Source: Bradyrhizobium diversitatis | GTDB lineage: Bacteria > Pseudomonadota > Alphaproteobacteria > Rhizobiales > Xanthobacteraceae | Direction of reading: 5' to 3' | DNA: 64,000 nucleotides | Assembly: GCF_016031635.1 (NCBI RefSeq) | Contig: NZ_JACEGD010000024.1 | Location: forward strand, 1-64,000 | Shown here: positions 25,722 through 35,130 of the stretch, in pieces | Numbering within the stretch: position 1 is the first letter of the stretch | How the letters are laid out: each line of letters starts with the position of its first letter | Made by a program: the position numbers and the translations under genes | The notes under the pieces: generated by a model | Told to the model about the DNA's origin: nothing | The model's input: only the letters and a program-made list of their open reading frames with translations | Databases searched by the model: none

Positions 25722-26684
25722 TCAGGCACCTCGCGCGAGCAACGCCTTGAAGTCGGCCCTCGCGCGCTGCGCTTCGGCGCGTGCGACGTCCGAGGCATCG
25801 CCCATGCCAAAATAGCCGTGGATCAGGCCAGGGCCCTCGTGGTGCTTGACGCGGACGCCGGCGGCCTCCAGCGCTCGCGCATAGGCGGCACCTTCGTCGC
25901 GCAAGGGATCGAACCAGGCGGTGGTCACGATGGCCGGCGCGACGCCCGCAAGTGAGGCGGCACGCAACGGCGAGGCGCGCCAGTCGGTGGCATGGCCGGG
26001 ATCGGCGAGATAGTGGCCGCAGAACCATTCCATCGTCGCCCGCGTCAGAAAGTAGCCCTCGGCATTCTCCTCGCGGGAGGGATAACGCGCGTTCTCGCGC
26101 GCGTCCGCGTAGCTGCCAAGAACGTCGGTCACGGGATAGACCAGCATTTGCGCGGCGAGCTTGATGCCGGCATCGCGGCAGGCGATCGCGGTGGTGGCTG
26201 CGAGATTGCCGCCGGCGCTGTCGCCGGCAACGCCGAGGCGCTTTGCATCGCCGCCAAATTCCGCGACGCGGTTGAAGACATCGCCGACTGCTGCGAAGGC
26301 GTCCTCGAAGGCGCCGGGAAAGCGCGTCTCGGGCGGGCGGCGATAGTCGACGGAGACGACCACCGCGCCGGTCTCGATCGCAAGGTTGCGCGCCTGCCGG
26401 TCGTGGGTTTCGAGATCGCCTGCAACCCAGCCGCCGCCGTGGAAGAACACCACGGTCGGTGCCGGCGCGGTGCCTATCCGGTAGACCCGTGCAGGTAGCG
26501 GACCGGCGCCGCCTTTCACCCTGATATCCTCGACGCTATCGACCGGCGGCGGCGGAATGGCGGCACGTGAGGCAGCCAGTGCGCGCAAGGAATCGCGGGC
26601 GCTCTGTGGCGTCATGACCGTGGGATCGCGCATCGGCATGAGCGGAATGATCTGGGCGATGACGGGATCGAGCGGCGCGGCCAT
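25722..26684 (-). CDS. Alpha/beta hydrolase, HSL-family esterase
   Basis: A 320-residue cytoplasmic esterase of the hormone-sensitive-lipase group. The oxyanion motif HGGGW is at 82-86, the nucleophile elbow GDSAGG at 154-159 (Ser156), and the acid and base are likely Asp259 (WFDPLRDEG) and His289 (GLIHGY). Start ATG 26682-26684 has GGAGG 7 bases upstream. The frame stays open far upstream on this strand, but that part is antisense to the nitroreductase gene and is not coding. Confidence 0.9.
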   Translation of the reverse strand: MAAPLDPVIAQIIPLMPMRDPTVMTPQSARDSLRALAASRAAIPPPPVDSVEDIRVKGGAGPLPARVYRIGTAPAPTVVFFHGGGWVAGDLETHDRQARNLAIETGAVVVSVDYRRPPETRFPGAFEDAFAAVGDVFNRVAEFGGDAKRLGVAGDSAGGNLAATTAIACRDAGIKLAAQMLVYPVTDVLGSYADARENARYPSREENAEGYFLTRATMEWFCGHYLADPGHATDWRASPLRAASLAGVAPAIVTTAWFDPLRDEGAAYARALEAAGVRVKHHEGPGLIHGYFGMGDASDVARAEAQRARADFKALLARGA

Positions 26685-26798
26685 GACGGGTCCTCCGGGA
26701 TTCTTGGTCTTGCTTGCGGGCCAGCATAGGTTTTGCGGGCCGCATCGGCAACCGGCCTGCGTCGCAACGCCGGACGAACGGGCAGGGAGGTTCACGAG

Positions 26799-27476
26799 GT
26801 GGAATTCGAAACGCTGGTCCAGTCGCGCCGCAGCGTGCGTGGCTTCAGGAACGAGCCGGTGCCGCGCGCGGTGATCGAGGCGATCATCGAGAGCGCCAAG
26901 CGCGCGCCCTCGTCGATGAACACCCAGCCCTGGCATGTCCATGTGCTCACGGGCCATCCGCTGGAGGAGGTGCGTCGCCGCAACATGGCGGAGATGGCCG
27001 GCGGCGCCAAGGTCAAGCGCGACATCATCAGCCATGGCGAATACCAGGGCGTGCATCGCACCCGGCAGGTCGACATCGCCAAGAAGCTGTTCGGCGCGAT
27101 GGGAATCGCGCGCGACGACAAGCCGATGCGGCAGGACTGGGTGCTGCGCGGCTTCCGCCAGTTCGACGCGCCGGTCTCGCTGGTGCTGACCTACGACCGC
27201 GTGCTCGATCCCGGCGCCGTCTGCCATTTCGATCTCGGCGCGCTCTGCTACGGCATCGTGCTCGCGGCGTGGGACCGCGGGCTCGGCTCGGTCATCAACG
27301 GGCAGGGCATCATGCGTTCCGACATCGTGCGCGAGGTCGCCGAGATTCCGGAGGACGAGGTCATCATGACCTGCGTCGCGATGGGCTATCCCGACGACGG
27401 CTTTGCCGCGAACGCGGTGCGTTCGGACCGCGAGCACAACCACCAGTTCGTGCGTTACGTGGGTTTTGCCGATTAG
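26799..27476 (+). CDS. Nitroreductase-family FMN oxidoreductase
   Basis: A 225-residue flavoprotein that reduces nitro groups, quinones or related acceptors with NAD(P)H. Conserved parts are RRSVRGFRNEPV (FMN phosphate contact), AKRAPSSMNTQPW near residue 45, and the C-terminal CVAMGYPDD. I prefer GTG 26799 because GGGAGG lies 8 bases upstream and the domain starts at once. Divergent from the esterase gene, with about 110 bases between. Confidence 0.88.
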   Translation: MEFETLVQSRRSVRGFRNEPVPRAVIEAIIESAKRAPSSMNTQPWHVHVLTGHPLEEVRRRNMAEMAGGAKVKRDIISHGEYQGVHRTRQVDIAKKLFGAMGIARDDKPMRQDWVLRGFRQFDAPVSLVLTYDRVLDPGAVCHFDLGALCYGIVLAAWDRGLGSVINGQGIMRSDIVREVAEIPEDEVIMTCVAMGYPDDGFAANAVRSDREHNHQFVRYVGFAD

Positions 27477-27607
27477 CGCGACAGGAGGAGATTATTCTCT
27501 GGCGGAAATTTTTGGTGCGGAGTCCCAAGCGGCCTCTTGCAATCTCGAAGGTGCAGGAGGAACAATATGCGGACTGAGAGGTTTGTTGCTGGCGCGAGGG
27601 AATTGAC

Positions 27608-27811
27608 ATGCGGCGGCTGGCTAGCCTGGTTCGACGGTTCTTCGGTCCGCGACTCCGGCACAAGATCGATGACGATCCAAGTCTTCCTTTCACACCCGAA
27701 GAGTTCGGCCGGCTGATACGCAGCGGCCGGCACGAGGACATGAAGCTGCTGGCCGAGGGGCTGGCCTGCCGGTCCATCCCGCGCCGCGCCAGCCATCGCG
27801 CTACTCATTAG
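27608..27811 (+). CDS. Small basic hypothetical protein, 67 aa
   Basis: A 67-residue protein beginning MRRLASLVRRFFGPRL. It is strongly basic at both ends with an acidic middle (DDDPSLPFTPEEFG). A GAGGGAA ribosome-binding site precedes the ATG. The N-terminus could be an amphipathic membrane-binding helix. Family not recognised. Confidence 0.5.
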   Translation: MRRLASLVRRFFGPRLRHKIDDDPSLPFTPEEFGRLIRSGRHEDMKLLAEGLACRSIPRRASHRATH

Positions 27812-27838
27812 GCCGCGTTCGAGACCGGTCTGCCGCGC

Positions 27839-28996
27839 TCACCGCGTGAGCGCGACCTGCTTGAATGAGTGGACCAGCGCCTTCTCCAGCTTCCCGTTCA
27901 TCCCGCACAGAATATTGTAGGCGTCCGCGCGCGGCATGGTCGGCTTGTAGTGCCGGTGCTCGATCAGCGCCGCGAAGATGTCCGAGATCGTTAGAATTCG
28001 CACGATGTCGCCGATCCTCTCGGCGCAGAGCGCGTCGGGATAACCGCTCCCGTCGAGGTATTCGTGATGATGGCGAACGGCATCGAGTATCTCCGGCGAG
28101 ATTCCGTCGTGTCCCTTGAGAAACTCGTAACCGGCGGCCGGATGCGTTTCGATCAGCGCGCGTTCGGCGGCATCAAGACGGCCCGGCTTGTCGAGGATGG
28201 CGAGTGGTATCTGCGCCTTGCCGATGTCGTGGAACATGGCAGCCGAGTAGAGACGTTCCAGGTCGGCTCTGCCGACGCCGAGGCTCAGTCCGAAGTCGAT
28301 GGCAACGCCTGTCACGAGCAGGCAATGCTGATAGGTTCCTTCGTGATGGCGGCGCACCGTCATGAGCCACTCCGTCAGGCCATGCCGGGTGATACGGTCG
28401 GCAATCTGGCGACCGGCTTCCTTGGTGCCGTCGACGTCGAGCGGTTGGCCGAGGGTCACAGCCGTGAACATCGATGCTATCGCGGTCGCGGCGGTCTCGA
28501 CGGCGTCGTCCGGTTGCGACGCGTCGCCTGACGAAGCGGATGGACCGTCGGCCGGATCGGCCAGCGCCGCCAGCAGCCTGGTCCGGCTGACCGTGCCGGG
28601 AAGGACCAGCGTCGCCCCGAGCGCGTAGGCTTGCGAGATGCAGACGTGGGAGGCGTGCTCGAGCAGGAAGATGCGCTTCCTGGCCTTCGCCAGCTTGCCG
28701 GCCCGCTTCTTGATCGCGGCGATGTTGTCGACGTCGCGCAGCTCCGTGCGGATGACGATGGCGGCCGGCGTCTGCGACAGCCTGGAATCGGCGTCGAGTC
28801 GCTCGCCGGCAATGGTGAATTTCTCTTCGAGGATCGAGCAGACCCCCGAAAGCTTGTCGGACGTGTCGGCCAGCACATGCAGGAAGGGGCGATCGGTTCG
28901 TTTCTGACGGATACCGCCGTCACCATCGACCGGGCCGGATCTTGTTGGCGCGTGCTGCACGATCTGACCTACACTTTGCGACCGTATGAAAGTCAA
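27839..28996 (-). CDS. HD-GYP domain c-di-GMP phosphodiesterase-type protein
   Basis: A 385-residue signalling protein. Residues about 35-150 resemble a degenerate response-regulator receiver. The C-terminal HD-GYP domain has HDIGK (256-260) and HHEYLDGSGYP (310-320), so the metal ligands and the GYP motif are intact and c-di-GMP hydrolysis is likely. The first start is a TTG at 28996; GTG 28960 is an alternative. It lies downstream of the DUF2336 and PilZ genes on the same strand and may form one c-di-GMP module with them. Confidence 0.87.
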   Translation of the reverse strand: MTFIRSQSVGQIVQHAPTRSGPVDGDGGIRQKRTDRPFLHVLADTSDKLSGVCSILEEKFTIAGERLDADSRLSQTPAAIVIRTELRDVDNIAAIKKRAGKLAKARKRIFLLEHASHVCISQAYALGATLVLPGTVSRTRLLAALADPADGPSASSGDASQPDDAVETAATAIASMFTAVTLGQPLDVDGTKEAGRQIADRITRHGLTEWLMTVRRHHEGTYQHCLLVTGVAIDFGLSLGVGRADLERLYSAAMFHDIGKAQIPLAILDKPGRLDAAERALIETHPAAGYEFLKGHDGISPEILDAVRHHHEYLDGSGYPDALCAERIGDIVRILTISDIFAALIEHRHYKPTMPRADAYNILCGMNGKLEKALVHSFKQVALTR

Positions 28997-29018
28997 ACAC
29001 CAGGTGGAATGTTCGAAT

Positions 29019-29348
29019 CTATTTGCCCTGAGCCGCGGTCTGCGCAGGCGCTGGTGCGCCTGCAGGTTTCTTCTTGCCGTCAGCCGTAACGAAATGGACT
29101 CCAGCCGTGGTGCCGTCGATCCAGACCAGTTCGCAGCGCCGGTAGGCGAGGCCGGTCGACGACAGCAGCATGAAGAACTCCTTGGCCTGGAGCACGTCGA
29201 GCGTGCCCTCGACCTCGATCTTGGCGCCGCTTTGCGATACGTCCAGCAGGACGCAGCTGCGTCGCCAGGTCCCGTCCGAACCCATGAGATTGACCGGCTG
29301 CCTGTGGTCCATTTTCACACGAGCGGCTTTGCGACCGTCGAATTTCAT
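29019..29348 (-). CDS. PilZ-domain protein, putative c-di-GMP receptor
   Basis: A 109-residue protein consisting of one PilZ domain. The c-di-GMP contacts are visible: RKAAR near residue 6 (RxxxR) and DVSQSGAKI (DxSxxG type) about 30 residues on. The C-terminus is an alanine/lysine/proline tail. ATG 29346-29348 overlaps the stop of the DUF2336 gene (ATGA) and has GGAG upstream, so the two are coupled. It probably binds c-di-GMP and signals to a partner, perhaps the DUF2336 protein. Confidence 0.85.
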   Translation of the reverse strand: MKFDGRKAARVKMDHRQPVNLMGSDGTWRRSCVLLDVSQSGAKIEVEGTLDVLQAKEFFMLLSSTGLAYRRCELVWIDGTTAGVHFVTADGKKKPAGAPAPAQTAAQGK

Positions 29349-30454
29349 CGGCTGATCTCCATCTTTGCGCCGCGATGTTCCCGACTGCTCTCCTTGGCAC
29401 TTGCGGCAATTTCCCCCCAACGCACCGTCCACTGGCTGGTGGACAGGAGCAGTGTCTCGAAAATGTGCTGCGCACGTTCGCGCTCGGCGAAGGAAAGCCT
29501 TCTGCCGCAGCGATTGCCCAAGATGGCCAACGTGGTCTGCCAGTTCAGCCGCGAGGCGCGGCAGGCCATCACGAGACCCTCGCAATCGTCGTCGGTCATG
29601 ACATGCTCGACGATTTCGATGGGAGCCCCCGAAAGCACCGATAGGGCCGTGACGAGGTTGGCGGTCTCGCCGCGGATGGCGAAGCGGTTCACCGTGGAAT
29701 CGTTGAGCTTGCCGATGCGGTTGAGCGCGACGATCTCCGGCCGCGCGCCGGCATAGGCGGCCGCGCAGGGCAGCTTTGGAACGATTGGCGCGGCCGCTAC
29801 CGTTCGAAGCGAGACGGTCGCCGTCGGCCCTGTGCCGGATTTCGGAGCCGGTGAGGCCGACAGCAACTTCCGCATGATCGCGTCTGGCGTGTCCGGCCTG
29901 AGGGCCAGCGCCTTCGTGAGCTCATCATCCGTCAGGCACTTGCCGACCAGCGCGGCGTAGGCGGCGTCCGAGAATCGTGCCTCCGTATTGGCGATCAGCG
30001 CAATAAGGACGCTGCGGAAGCCGCCTTCGATCAGCGTCTCGATCACCGGCGGATCGATCGGCGCGCGGGCGGCGATCGCGCATTGCTGCCGTTCGCCGCT
30101 CGAGGCCGCGATCGATTTGAGATCGGCGGTGGACAGTGACGGCGATCGCAGCAAGACGGGGCACGCCACCTCCGGATCGTGGTGAGAGGCGAGACGCCGC
30201 ATGGTCTTCGGCGGAGCCACCGCGAGTTCCGCGAGTGCGGTGCTGAGCTCGATCAACGCACTGGCCTCAACCCGCTCCGTCAGCCGCAGCAGAACGCCGT
30301 CGACCACATTGGCGAGCAATTCCTGGGGCCGGTCGCGGCTGCTGGTGAGCAGCTGCATGATGCCGGAAAGAATGCGTGCGCAGCGGTCCAGCGGACACGT
30401 TGCGACCGCGTCCTCCAACTCGACCAGAACATCAGCAGGCGAATTTGCCGTCAT
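29345..30454 (-). CDS. DUF2336 family protein
   Basis: A 369-residue mostly helical protein of the DUF2336 family: repeated ELSTALAELAVAPPKTMRRLA and SPSLSTADLKSIAASSGERQ blocks, in which helical pairs recur as in a HEAT-like solenoid. The family is common in alphaproteobacteria, often near flagellar or c-di-GMP genes; its activity is unproven. It is the first gene of the pair with PilZ. ATG 30452-30454. Confidence 0.78.
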   Translation of the reverse strand: MTANSPADVLVELEDAVATCPLDRCARILSGIMQLLTSSRDRPQELLANVVDGVLLRLTERVEASALIELSTALAELAVAPPKTMRRLASHHDPEVACPVLLRSPSLSTADLKSIAASSGERQQCAIAARAPIDPPVIETLIEGGFRSVLIALIANTEARFSDAAYAALVGKCLTDDELTKALALRPDTPDAIMRKLLSASPAPKSGTGPTATVSLRTVAAAPIVPKLPCAAAYAGARPEIVALNRIGKLNDSTVNRFAIRGETANLVTALSVLSGAPIEIVEHVMTDDDCEGLVMACRASRLNWQTTLAILGNRCGRRLSFAERERAQHIFETLLLSTSQWTVRWGEIAASAKESSREHRGAKMEISR

Positions 30455-30753
30455 GGCAGGGGCCTGAAATTCGAAATAACTTTGACGATCAAACGAGAGC
30501 TATTGCGCCTCAAAGTCGTTAATTTTGAATTTTAGATATCGAAGGTCAGGTAGCCTGGCACCATCACTGTGCGGGAAACGCTATCGAAATTCGGCGAGAG
30601 ACAGACGTGGCCGCTTGTTCTTTCAACTGGCTCCTCGCCAATTTGTCAGGACACGTTAAGATTGATCCTTTCTAGGTAACGGAAAACCGAAGGGGGAAAC
30701 GAACCGGCGTCGCGGCCGGACGCACGTCTACGCCACGTTGCGTTTCATATTTC
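30455..30753. other. Divergent spacer between DUF2336 and AraC genes
   Basis: A relatively AT-rich spacer of 299 bases with no credible gene. It must hold the promoters of both divergent genes. I see a short palindrome TGTCAGGACA near 30648 but no recognisable sigma-54, CtrA or EcfG site. Confidence 0.5.
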
Positions 30754-31701
30754 ATGAACAGCATTGACGATGTGCCGAGACTGGCACTCAACACTTTTCG
30801 CTTTTCAGACGTCGACGAATTTCGAAGTGCGATACGCGGGCTGAATTTCGAATTCACGCCTTTCGTACGGAGGATTTCGGCTGAGCAGACAATCCTGTCG
30901 TTGCCCGGTTGCGACGTGAATTTGACGCGGACGTTTCCGCGAATGGTCGATGCACAGCTGGTCGAGAATTGCACGGCGGTCGGCTTCACGATGGACGACC
31001 TCGACGTGCCCGTTCGCTTCAATGGCTCGCAGCGCGCCCGACCGGTCGTGGTCATTGGCAGCGGCGGCGCCGCCTACACCACCATTGAGGAGGTGCAGCG
31101 ACAAATCGCCTCGGTGGTTTTCAGGCCGGAGGTGCGGGACCGCGGCTGGCCGGCCACGCTCTCGAGTTTCAAGATTTTTGAGGTCTCGGCGGCCGGCTTG
31201 CACCGGCTGCGCACCGTGGTTCGTGAGGTGCTGGCCGAGGCGTCCGGCCCGGCCGAGGCGCCGGAGCTTTCGTTGAAGGGCGCGGCGATGAAGGAGTCCC
31301 TGCTCGGAGCCGTCGACGAGGCCTTCGAAAGCGTCGTCTCGGCCCGCTGGACCCTCGGCCCCAACGACGAGCGGAATTTCAGGATGTTCCAGGACATCCG
31401 CGCACTGCTGACCGAGGATTTGTCGCAGCCGATCTACAGCGATGAGATCGCGCGCAAGCTCGGGCTGTCCGTTCGCACCATGCACGACGTCGTCCGCCGC
31501 TATCGGGGCATGAGCCTGCACCGCTATTTGCGCCTGCGCCGGTTGTGGCTGGTGCGGCGGCAGCTTCTCGCCGGTGCCGATAGCGTCAAGGCGGTCGCGC
31601 TGGCGTTTGGCTTCTGGCATCTCAGCGATTTCTCCAGAAGCTACCGCGCCCAGTTCGGCGAGTCGCCGTCGCAAACGCTGGGCCGCGGTCGCGGACGATA
31701 G
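30754..31701 (+). CDS. AraC-family transcriptional regulator
   Basis: A 315-residue regulator. The C-terminal 100 residues hold the double helix-turn-helix of AraC/XylS: YSDEIARKLGLSVRTMHDVV, then ALAFGFWHLSDFSRSYRAQF followed by GESP. The N-terminal 200 residues form an effector domain of the cupin-like class (FPRMVDAQLVENCTAVGF). The target is unknown; the next gene on the strand is the FMN reductase, 50 bases away. Confidence 0.9.
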   Translation: MNSIDDVPRLALNTFRFSDVDEFRSAIRGLNFEFTPFVRRISAEQTILSLPGCDVNLTRTFPRMVDAQLVENCTAVGFTMDDLDVPVRFNGSQRARPVVVIGSGGAAYTTIEEVQRQIASVVFRPEVRDRGWPATLSSFKIFEVSAAGLHRLRTVVREVLAEASGPAEAPELSLKGAAMKESLLGAVDEAFESVVSARWTLGPNDERNFRMFQDIRALLTEDLSQPIYSDEIARKLGLSVRTMHDVVRRYRGMSLHRYLRLRRLWLVRRQLLAGADSVKAVALAFGFWHLSDFSRSYRAQFGESPSQTLGRGRGR

Positions 31702-31751
31702 TCCGACAAATCGGGTAGGGACGGGCGCCGGTTTCGTGCTACCGTCCGGCC

Positions 31752-32342
31752 ATGAGCAATCGCATTCTCGTTCTCTACGGTTCCTACCGTTCCGACCGCA
31801 TGGGCATCCGCCTTGCGAATTTCGTCGTCGATCGGCTGCGCGGCCGCGGCGAGGAGGTCGAATTCATCGACGCCAAGGCAATCGGCCTGCCGATGCTGGA
31901 CCGCATGTACAAGGAGTATCCCAAGGGTGCGGCGCCCGAGGCGCTGGAGAAGCTGGCCGGGCAGATCCGCGGCGCCGACGGCTTCGTCTTCGTCACCGGC
32001 GAGTATAATTGGGGCATCCAGCCCGGCCTGAAGAATCTTACCGACCACTTCCTCGAAGAGTGGTTCTGGCGTCCGGCCGCGATCGTGAGTTATTCCGCCG
32101 GCCGACTGTCCGGCGCGCGCGCGGCGACGGCCTGGCACGGCACGCTGTCGGAGATGGGGATGGTGGTGGTGTCGAGCACCATCGGCGTCGGCCCGATCGC
32201 GCAGACATTGTCGGCGGAGGCCGAGCCGATCGGCGAGGGCGGCAAGGCGCTGGAGCGCTCGTTCCCCCGCTTTGCCGACGATCTCCTGTGGTGGATCGAG
32301 GCAGCGAAAGGGCAGCGGGCGCGGAAGGCGCCGCCTTACTAA
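31752..32342 (+). CDS. NADPH-dependent FMN reductase family protein
   Basis: A 196-residue flavodoxin-fold protein. ILVLYGSYRSDRMGIRLANF is the FMN phosphate-binding loop, and FVTGEYNWGIQPGLKNLTDH is the family's FMN ring-binding loop. It may reduce quinones, chromate or azo compounds; I cannot name the substrate. It begins 50 bases after the AraC gene and ends at repeat family A. Confidence 0.87.
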   Translation: MSNRILVLYGSYRSDRMGIRLANFVVDRLRGRGEEVEFIDAKAIGLPMLDRMYKEYPKGAAPEALEKLAGQIRGADGFVFVTGEYNWGIQPGLKNLTDHFLEEWFWRPAAIVSYSAGRLSGARAATAWHGTLSEMGMVVVSSTIGVGPIAQTLSAEAEPIGEGGKALERSFPRFADDLLWWIEAAKGQRARKAPPY

Positions 32343-32442
32343 AGCGCGATGCGACCGGGATGACCGTCATCGCGCTTTAGGTTGTTGTTTCAGCATGAGC
32401 TGTTCGGAAAACCGCTGCGCGCTTTTCCGGATCATGCTTTAA
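32339..32442. repeat. Double-hairpin intergenic repeat, family A copy 1
   Basis: About 104 bases made of two hairpins: TAAAGCGCGATG paired with CATCGCGCTTTA, and GGAAAACCGC...CGGATCATGCTTTA. A second copy lies at 47064-47166 with about the same order and sequence. In both copies the right end supplies the stop codon of the minus-strand gene that begins beyond it. Probably a terminator-like mobile repeat. Confidence 0.8.
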
Positions 32443-34520
32443 GCGGCCCTGACCTCGCCGAGGAAGCGGTCGAACTGTCCGGCGAGATCGCGCGACTGCG
32501 TCGAGAGCTGCTCGGCGGCGCCCAGCACCTCCCTCGCGGCAGCTCCCGTGTCGTCGGCGGCGCGCTGCACGCCGGAGATGTTGCTGTTGACCTCCTGGGT
32601 GCCGCGGGCGGCCTCCTGGACGCTGCGGGCGATCTCCTTGGTAGCCGAGCCCTGCTCCTCGATCGCAGCGGCGATCGCGGTGCCGATCTGGTCGATCTCG
32701 CCGATGACGTCGGCGACGTTGCGGATCGCGGCCACGGTCTGGTCACTTGCCGTCTGGATCGCCGTGATCTGCTCGGAGATCTCGGTGGTGGCCTTGGCGG
32801 TCTGGCCGGCCAGCGACTTCACTTCGGAGGCGACCACGGCGAAGCCGCGGCCGGCATCGCCAGCGCGGGCGGCCTCGATGGTCGCGTTCAGCGCGAGCAG
32901 GTTGGTCTGTTCGGCGATGCTCTGGATCAGCGTGACGACGTCGCCGATCTTCTGGGCGCCCTCGGCGAGCGCGCGGGCGGTGTCGCCAGTGCGGCGCGCG
33001 TTGTCGACGGCACGGGCGGCGATCTCGGTGCTTTGGGCGACCTGACGGCCAATCTCCGCGATCGAGGAGGTCAGCTCTTCGGTGGCGCTGGCGACGGTCT
33101 GCACGTTGCTCGATGTCTGTTCGGAGGCGGCGGCGACCACCGCGGCCTGGCTGTTGGTCTGCGCCGCCGTCGAGGTCATCGACTGCGCGGTGCTTTCCAT
33201 GGTCGCCGAGGCCTGGGACAGGCCGCCGACGAGCTCGGTGACCTTGGCCTCGAAGGCTCGCGTGAGGCTGTCGAGCGCCTGCGCGCGCCGCATCTTGCCG
33301 TCGTTCTCAGCCTGCTTCTCGGCGGCGAGCCGGTCGGCCCGGATCATGTTGTCCTTGAAGACCTGAACCGCCGCGGCCATCGCGCCGATCTCATCGGAGC
33401 GCTGGGCGCCGGGGATCTCGCCGGCGACGTCGCCATCGGCAAGCTGTGTCATGCGCGTCGTCAAGCCGACGATCGGGGCGCAGACGCGGCGGCGGACCAT
33501 CACGATCAGGCCGGCGCTGGCGATCAGCACGGCGAGGAGAACGCCGAGGGCGATGATGAAGCTGGTGCGGGCGGCGGAAGATGCGCTGGCGAGAATCTGC
33601 TCGGCATTGTCGTAGAAGGCATCGCGAACGCCGATGATGGTGCCGAGGCCGCGCTGTGTCGCGGCGTAATAGGTGTCCATATCGTGCTCGTACTTGCCGG
33701 TGACGGCGCCGTCTTTCACCAGCTTGAGCTCGCGGCCGAATTCCTCGACATAGATCGCGTTGAACTTCTCCAGGGCCTCGGCGACGTTCGCAGGGGTTGA
33801 CGGATTGCCGCGCAGTTCTTGCAGCGCCATCACGATCTGGTCGTTGCGGCCCTGTGAGCGGGCGATGTCGGCCTTTTCGGCGTCAGTCGCCGGTTTCTTG
33901 CCGCCGACGAGATTTTTGTGGAGGCTGGAATTGAAGCCGCCGACGTCCCGCAACGTCATGGCGATGTTGGCGTAGCTGGCCTGTCGGTAGGCATCGCCAT
34001 TGAGGATCGCCATGCGGCGGACCTGCTCGTTGAGAAGCGCAGTCACACCTGCATTGAGCACGGCATTGTCGGCGACGATCTTCTTGGCCGCGTCCTTGCG
34101 GGCCTCCGCCGGTCCGGCGAGCGCCTTGTCGATGGCTTCGCGCAAGGCGGTGAATTTCGCATTGATCCCGTCGATATTGCTGCCGATGGTGCTGCCGTCC
34201 TCGAAGGAGCCGGGCAGCTCCTTGCGTCGTGCGTTCATCCTGTCGCGGGCGCCGTCGGTCTGCTTGCGCAATTTGTCCTGCTCAGTGAGCAGTGCCGGGT
34301 CGATACTCGCAGGGCCGTAGAGAATGTTGGTGGAAAAGCCGCGCTCCGGATTGAGATAGCGCGGGATATCGCTGACAGCGCGGACGATGGCCAGGCGGCC
34401 TTGCGCCTCGCCGACCCGTTCCATGGTCTGGTATTTCGTCACGGCGACGTAGACGGCGAGGCCGCCGCCGACGGTCGAGAGCGAGACGATGGCGCTGGTC
34501 AGGAGCGTACCGATTTTCAT
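32439..34520 (-). CDS. Methyl-accepting chemotaxis protein
   Basis: A 693-residue chemoreceptor. TM1 is at residues about 9-29, then a long helical periplasmic domain (about 30-315), TM2 (about 320-342, IIALGVLLAVLIASAGLIVM), a HAMP domain (PIVGLTTRMTQLADGD and following), and a signalling domain with the conserved tip INLLALNATIEAARAGDAGRG-type sequence. It ends QFDRFLGEVRAA, without a CheR-tethering pentapeptide. It senses an unknown ligand and drives CheA. A lone MCP, with no che genes in the window. Confidence 0.95.
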   Translation of the reverse strand: MKIGTLLTSAIVSLSTVGGGLAVYVAVTKYQTMERVGEAQGRLAIVRAVSDIPRYLNPERGFSTNILYGPASIDPALLTEQDKLRKQTDGARDRMNARRKELPGSFEDGSTIGSNIDGINAKFTALREAIDKALAGPAEARKDAAKKIVADNAVLNAGVTALLNEQVRRMAILNGDAYRQASYANIAMTLRDVGGFNSSLHKNLVGGKKPATDAEKADIARSQGRNDQIVMALQELRGNPSTPANVAEALEKFNAIYVEEFGRELKLVKDGAVTGKYEHDMDTYYAATQRGLGTIIGVRDAFYDNAEQILASASSAARTSFIIALGVLLAVLIASAGLIVMVRRRVCAPIVGLTTRMTQLADGDVAGEIPGAQRSDEIGAMAAAVQVFKDNMIRADRLAAEKQAENDGKMRRAQALDSLTRAFEAKVTELVGGLSQASATMESTAQSMTSTAAQTNSQAAVVAAASEQTSSNVQTVASATEELTSSIAEIGRQVAQSTEIAARAVDNARRTGDTARALAEGAQKIGDVVTLIQSIAEQTNLLALNATIEAARAGDAGRGFAVVASEVKSLAGQTAKATTEISEQITAIQTASDQTVAAIRNVADVIGEIDQIGTAIAAAIEEQGSATKEIARSVQEAARGTQEVNSNISGVQRAADDTGAAAREVLGAAEQLSTQSRDLAGQFDRFLGEVRAA

Positions 34521-34612
34521 GATCTGTCCGGCAATGGCGTGCGACGAGAGTTAAATTTGCACGGACAATAGATACCCCGTGTTAATCTCGGGTTACGCCC
34601 CCGGCGGCAGGT

Positions 34613-35053
34613 TCAGCCGGATGCGCGGTCGAGCCGCGACAGGATCTCGAGCGTGGCGCCGTCGCGTTCACCAGCAAAATAACGGGCAATCGCCTGATCG
34701 AAGACGCGTTCGTCGGACACCGCGCCGAACAGAGTCATCGACGAGCGGAATTTGGCGTCATCAGGTGCGCCCAGGATCGCGTTGATGGTCCGGCCCTCGA
34801 CGGCGAGCACGAGCCTCGTGCATTCGATCACGCGCGCCCCGAGGACGGGATGGGCGAGATAGGCCTCGGCCTCCGCGCGGGACCCGATGGCGTAGCGCTG
34901 TGACATGGCGCTGAAGCCGAGGCCTGCGACCTGCGGGAAGATGAACCACATCCAGTGAGTCTGCTTTCGACCCCGGGCCAGTTCGGCCTGGACGTCGCGA
35001 TAGACCGGGTCCTGGGCCCGGACAAAGCGGTTGAGATCGAAGAGATCGGTCAT
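34613..35053 (-). CDS. DUF1810 family protein
   Basis: A 146-residue soluble protein. FDLNRFVRAQDPVYRDVQAEL followed by KQTHWMWFIFPQVAGLG and SQRYAI is the DUF1810 signature. Function unknown; family members are sometimes called calpastatin-like. Complete at both ends with the usual family length. Lone gene. Confidence 0.85.
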   Translation of the reverse strand: MTDLFDLNRFVRAQDPVYRDVQAELARGRKQTHWMWFIFPQVAGLGFSAMSQRYAIGSRAEAEAYLAHPVLGARVIECTRLVLAVEGRTINAILGAPDDAKFRSSMTLFGAVSDERVFDQAIARYFAGERDGATLEILSRLDRASG

Positions 35054-35130
35054 TGGATACCTTTGGGAGGTTTTCCGGCCGCGATTATGCCTAACTTTTG
35101 GCTCCCAATGTGGTAGCTGGTATAGAGTCT

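Noticed and set aside
26685..27443. N-terminal extension of the esterase frame
   Set aside because: The frame is open upstream but antisense to the nitroreductase; the true start is ATG 26684 with a GGAGG site.
29007..29022. GTTCGAATCT string similar to a tRNA T-loop
   Set aside because: No acceptor, D or anticodon arms can be paired around it; no tRNA gene is visible in the window.
30648..30657. TGTCAGGACA palindrome as a regulator site
   Set aside because: Only 10 bases long, seen once, and not linked to a known regulator by spacing; it could be chance.
34578..34593. Near match to a CtrA box (TTAATCTCGGGTTAC) upstream of the chemoreceptor
   Set aside because: The second half-site is TTAC, not TTAA; one mismatch in eight fixed bases is too weak to call.
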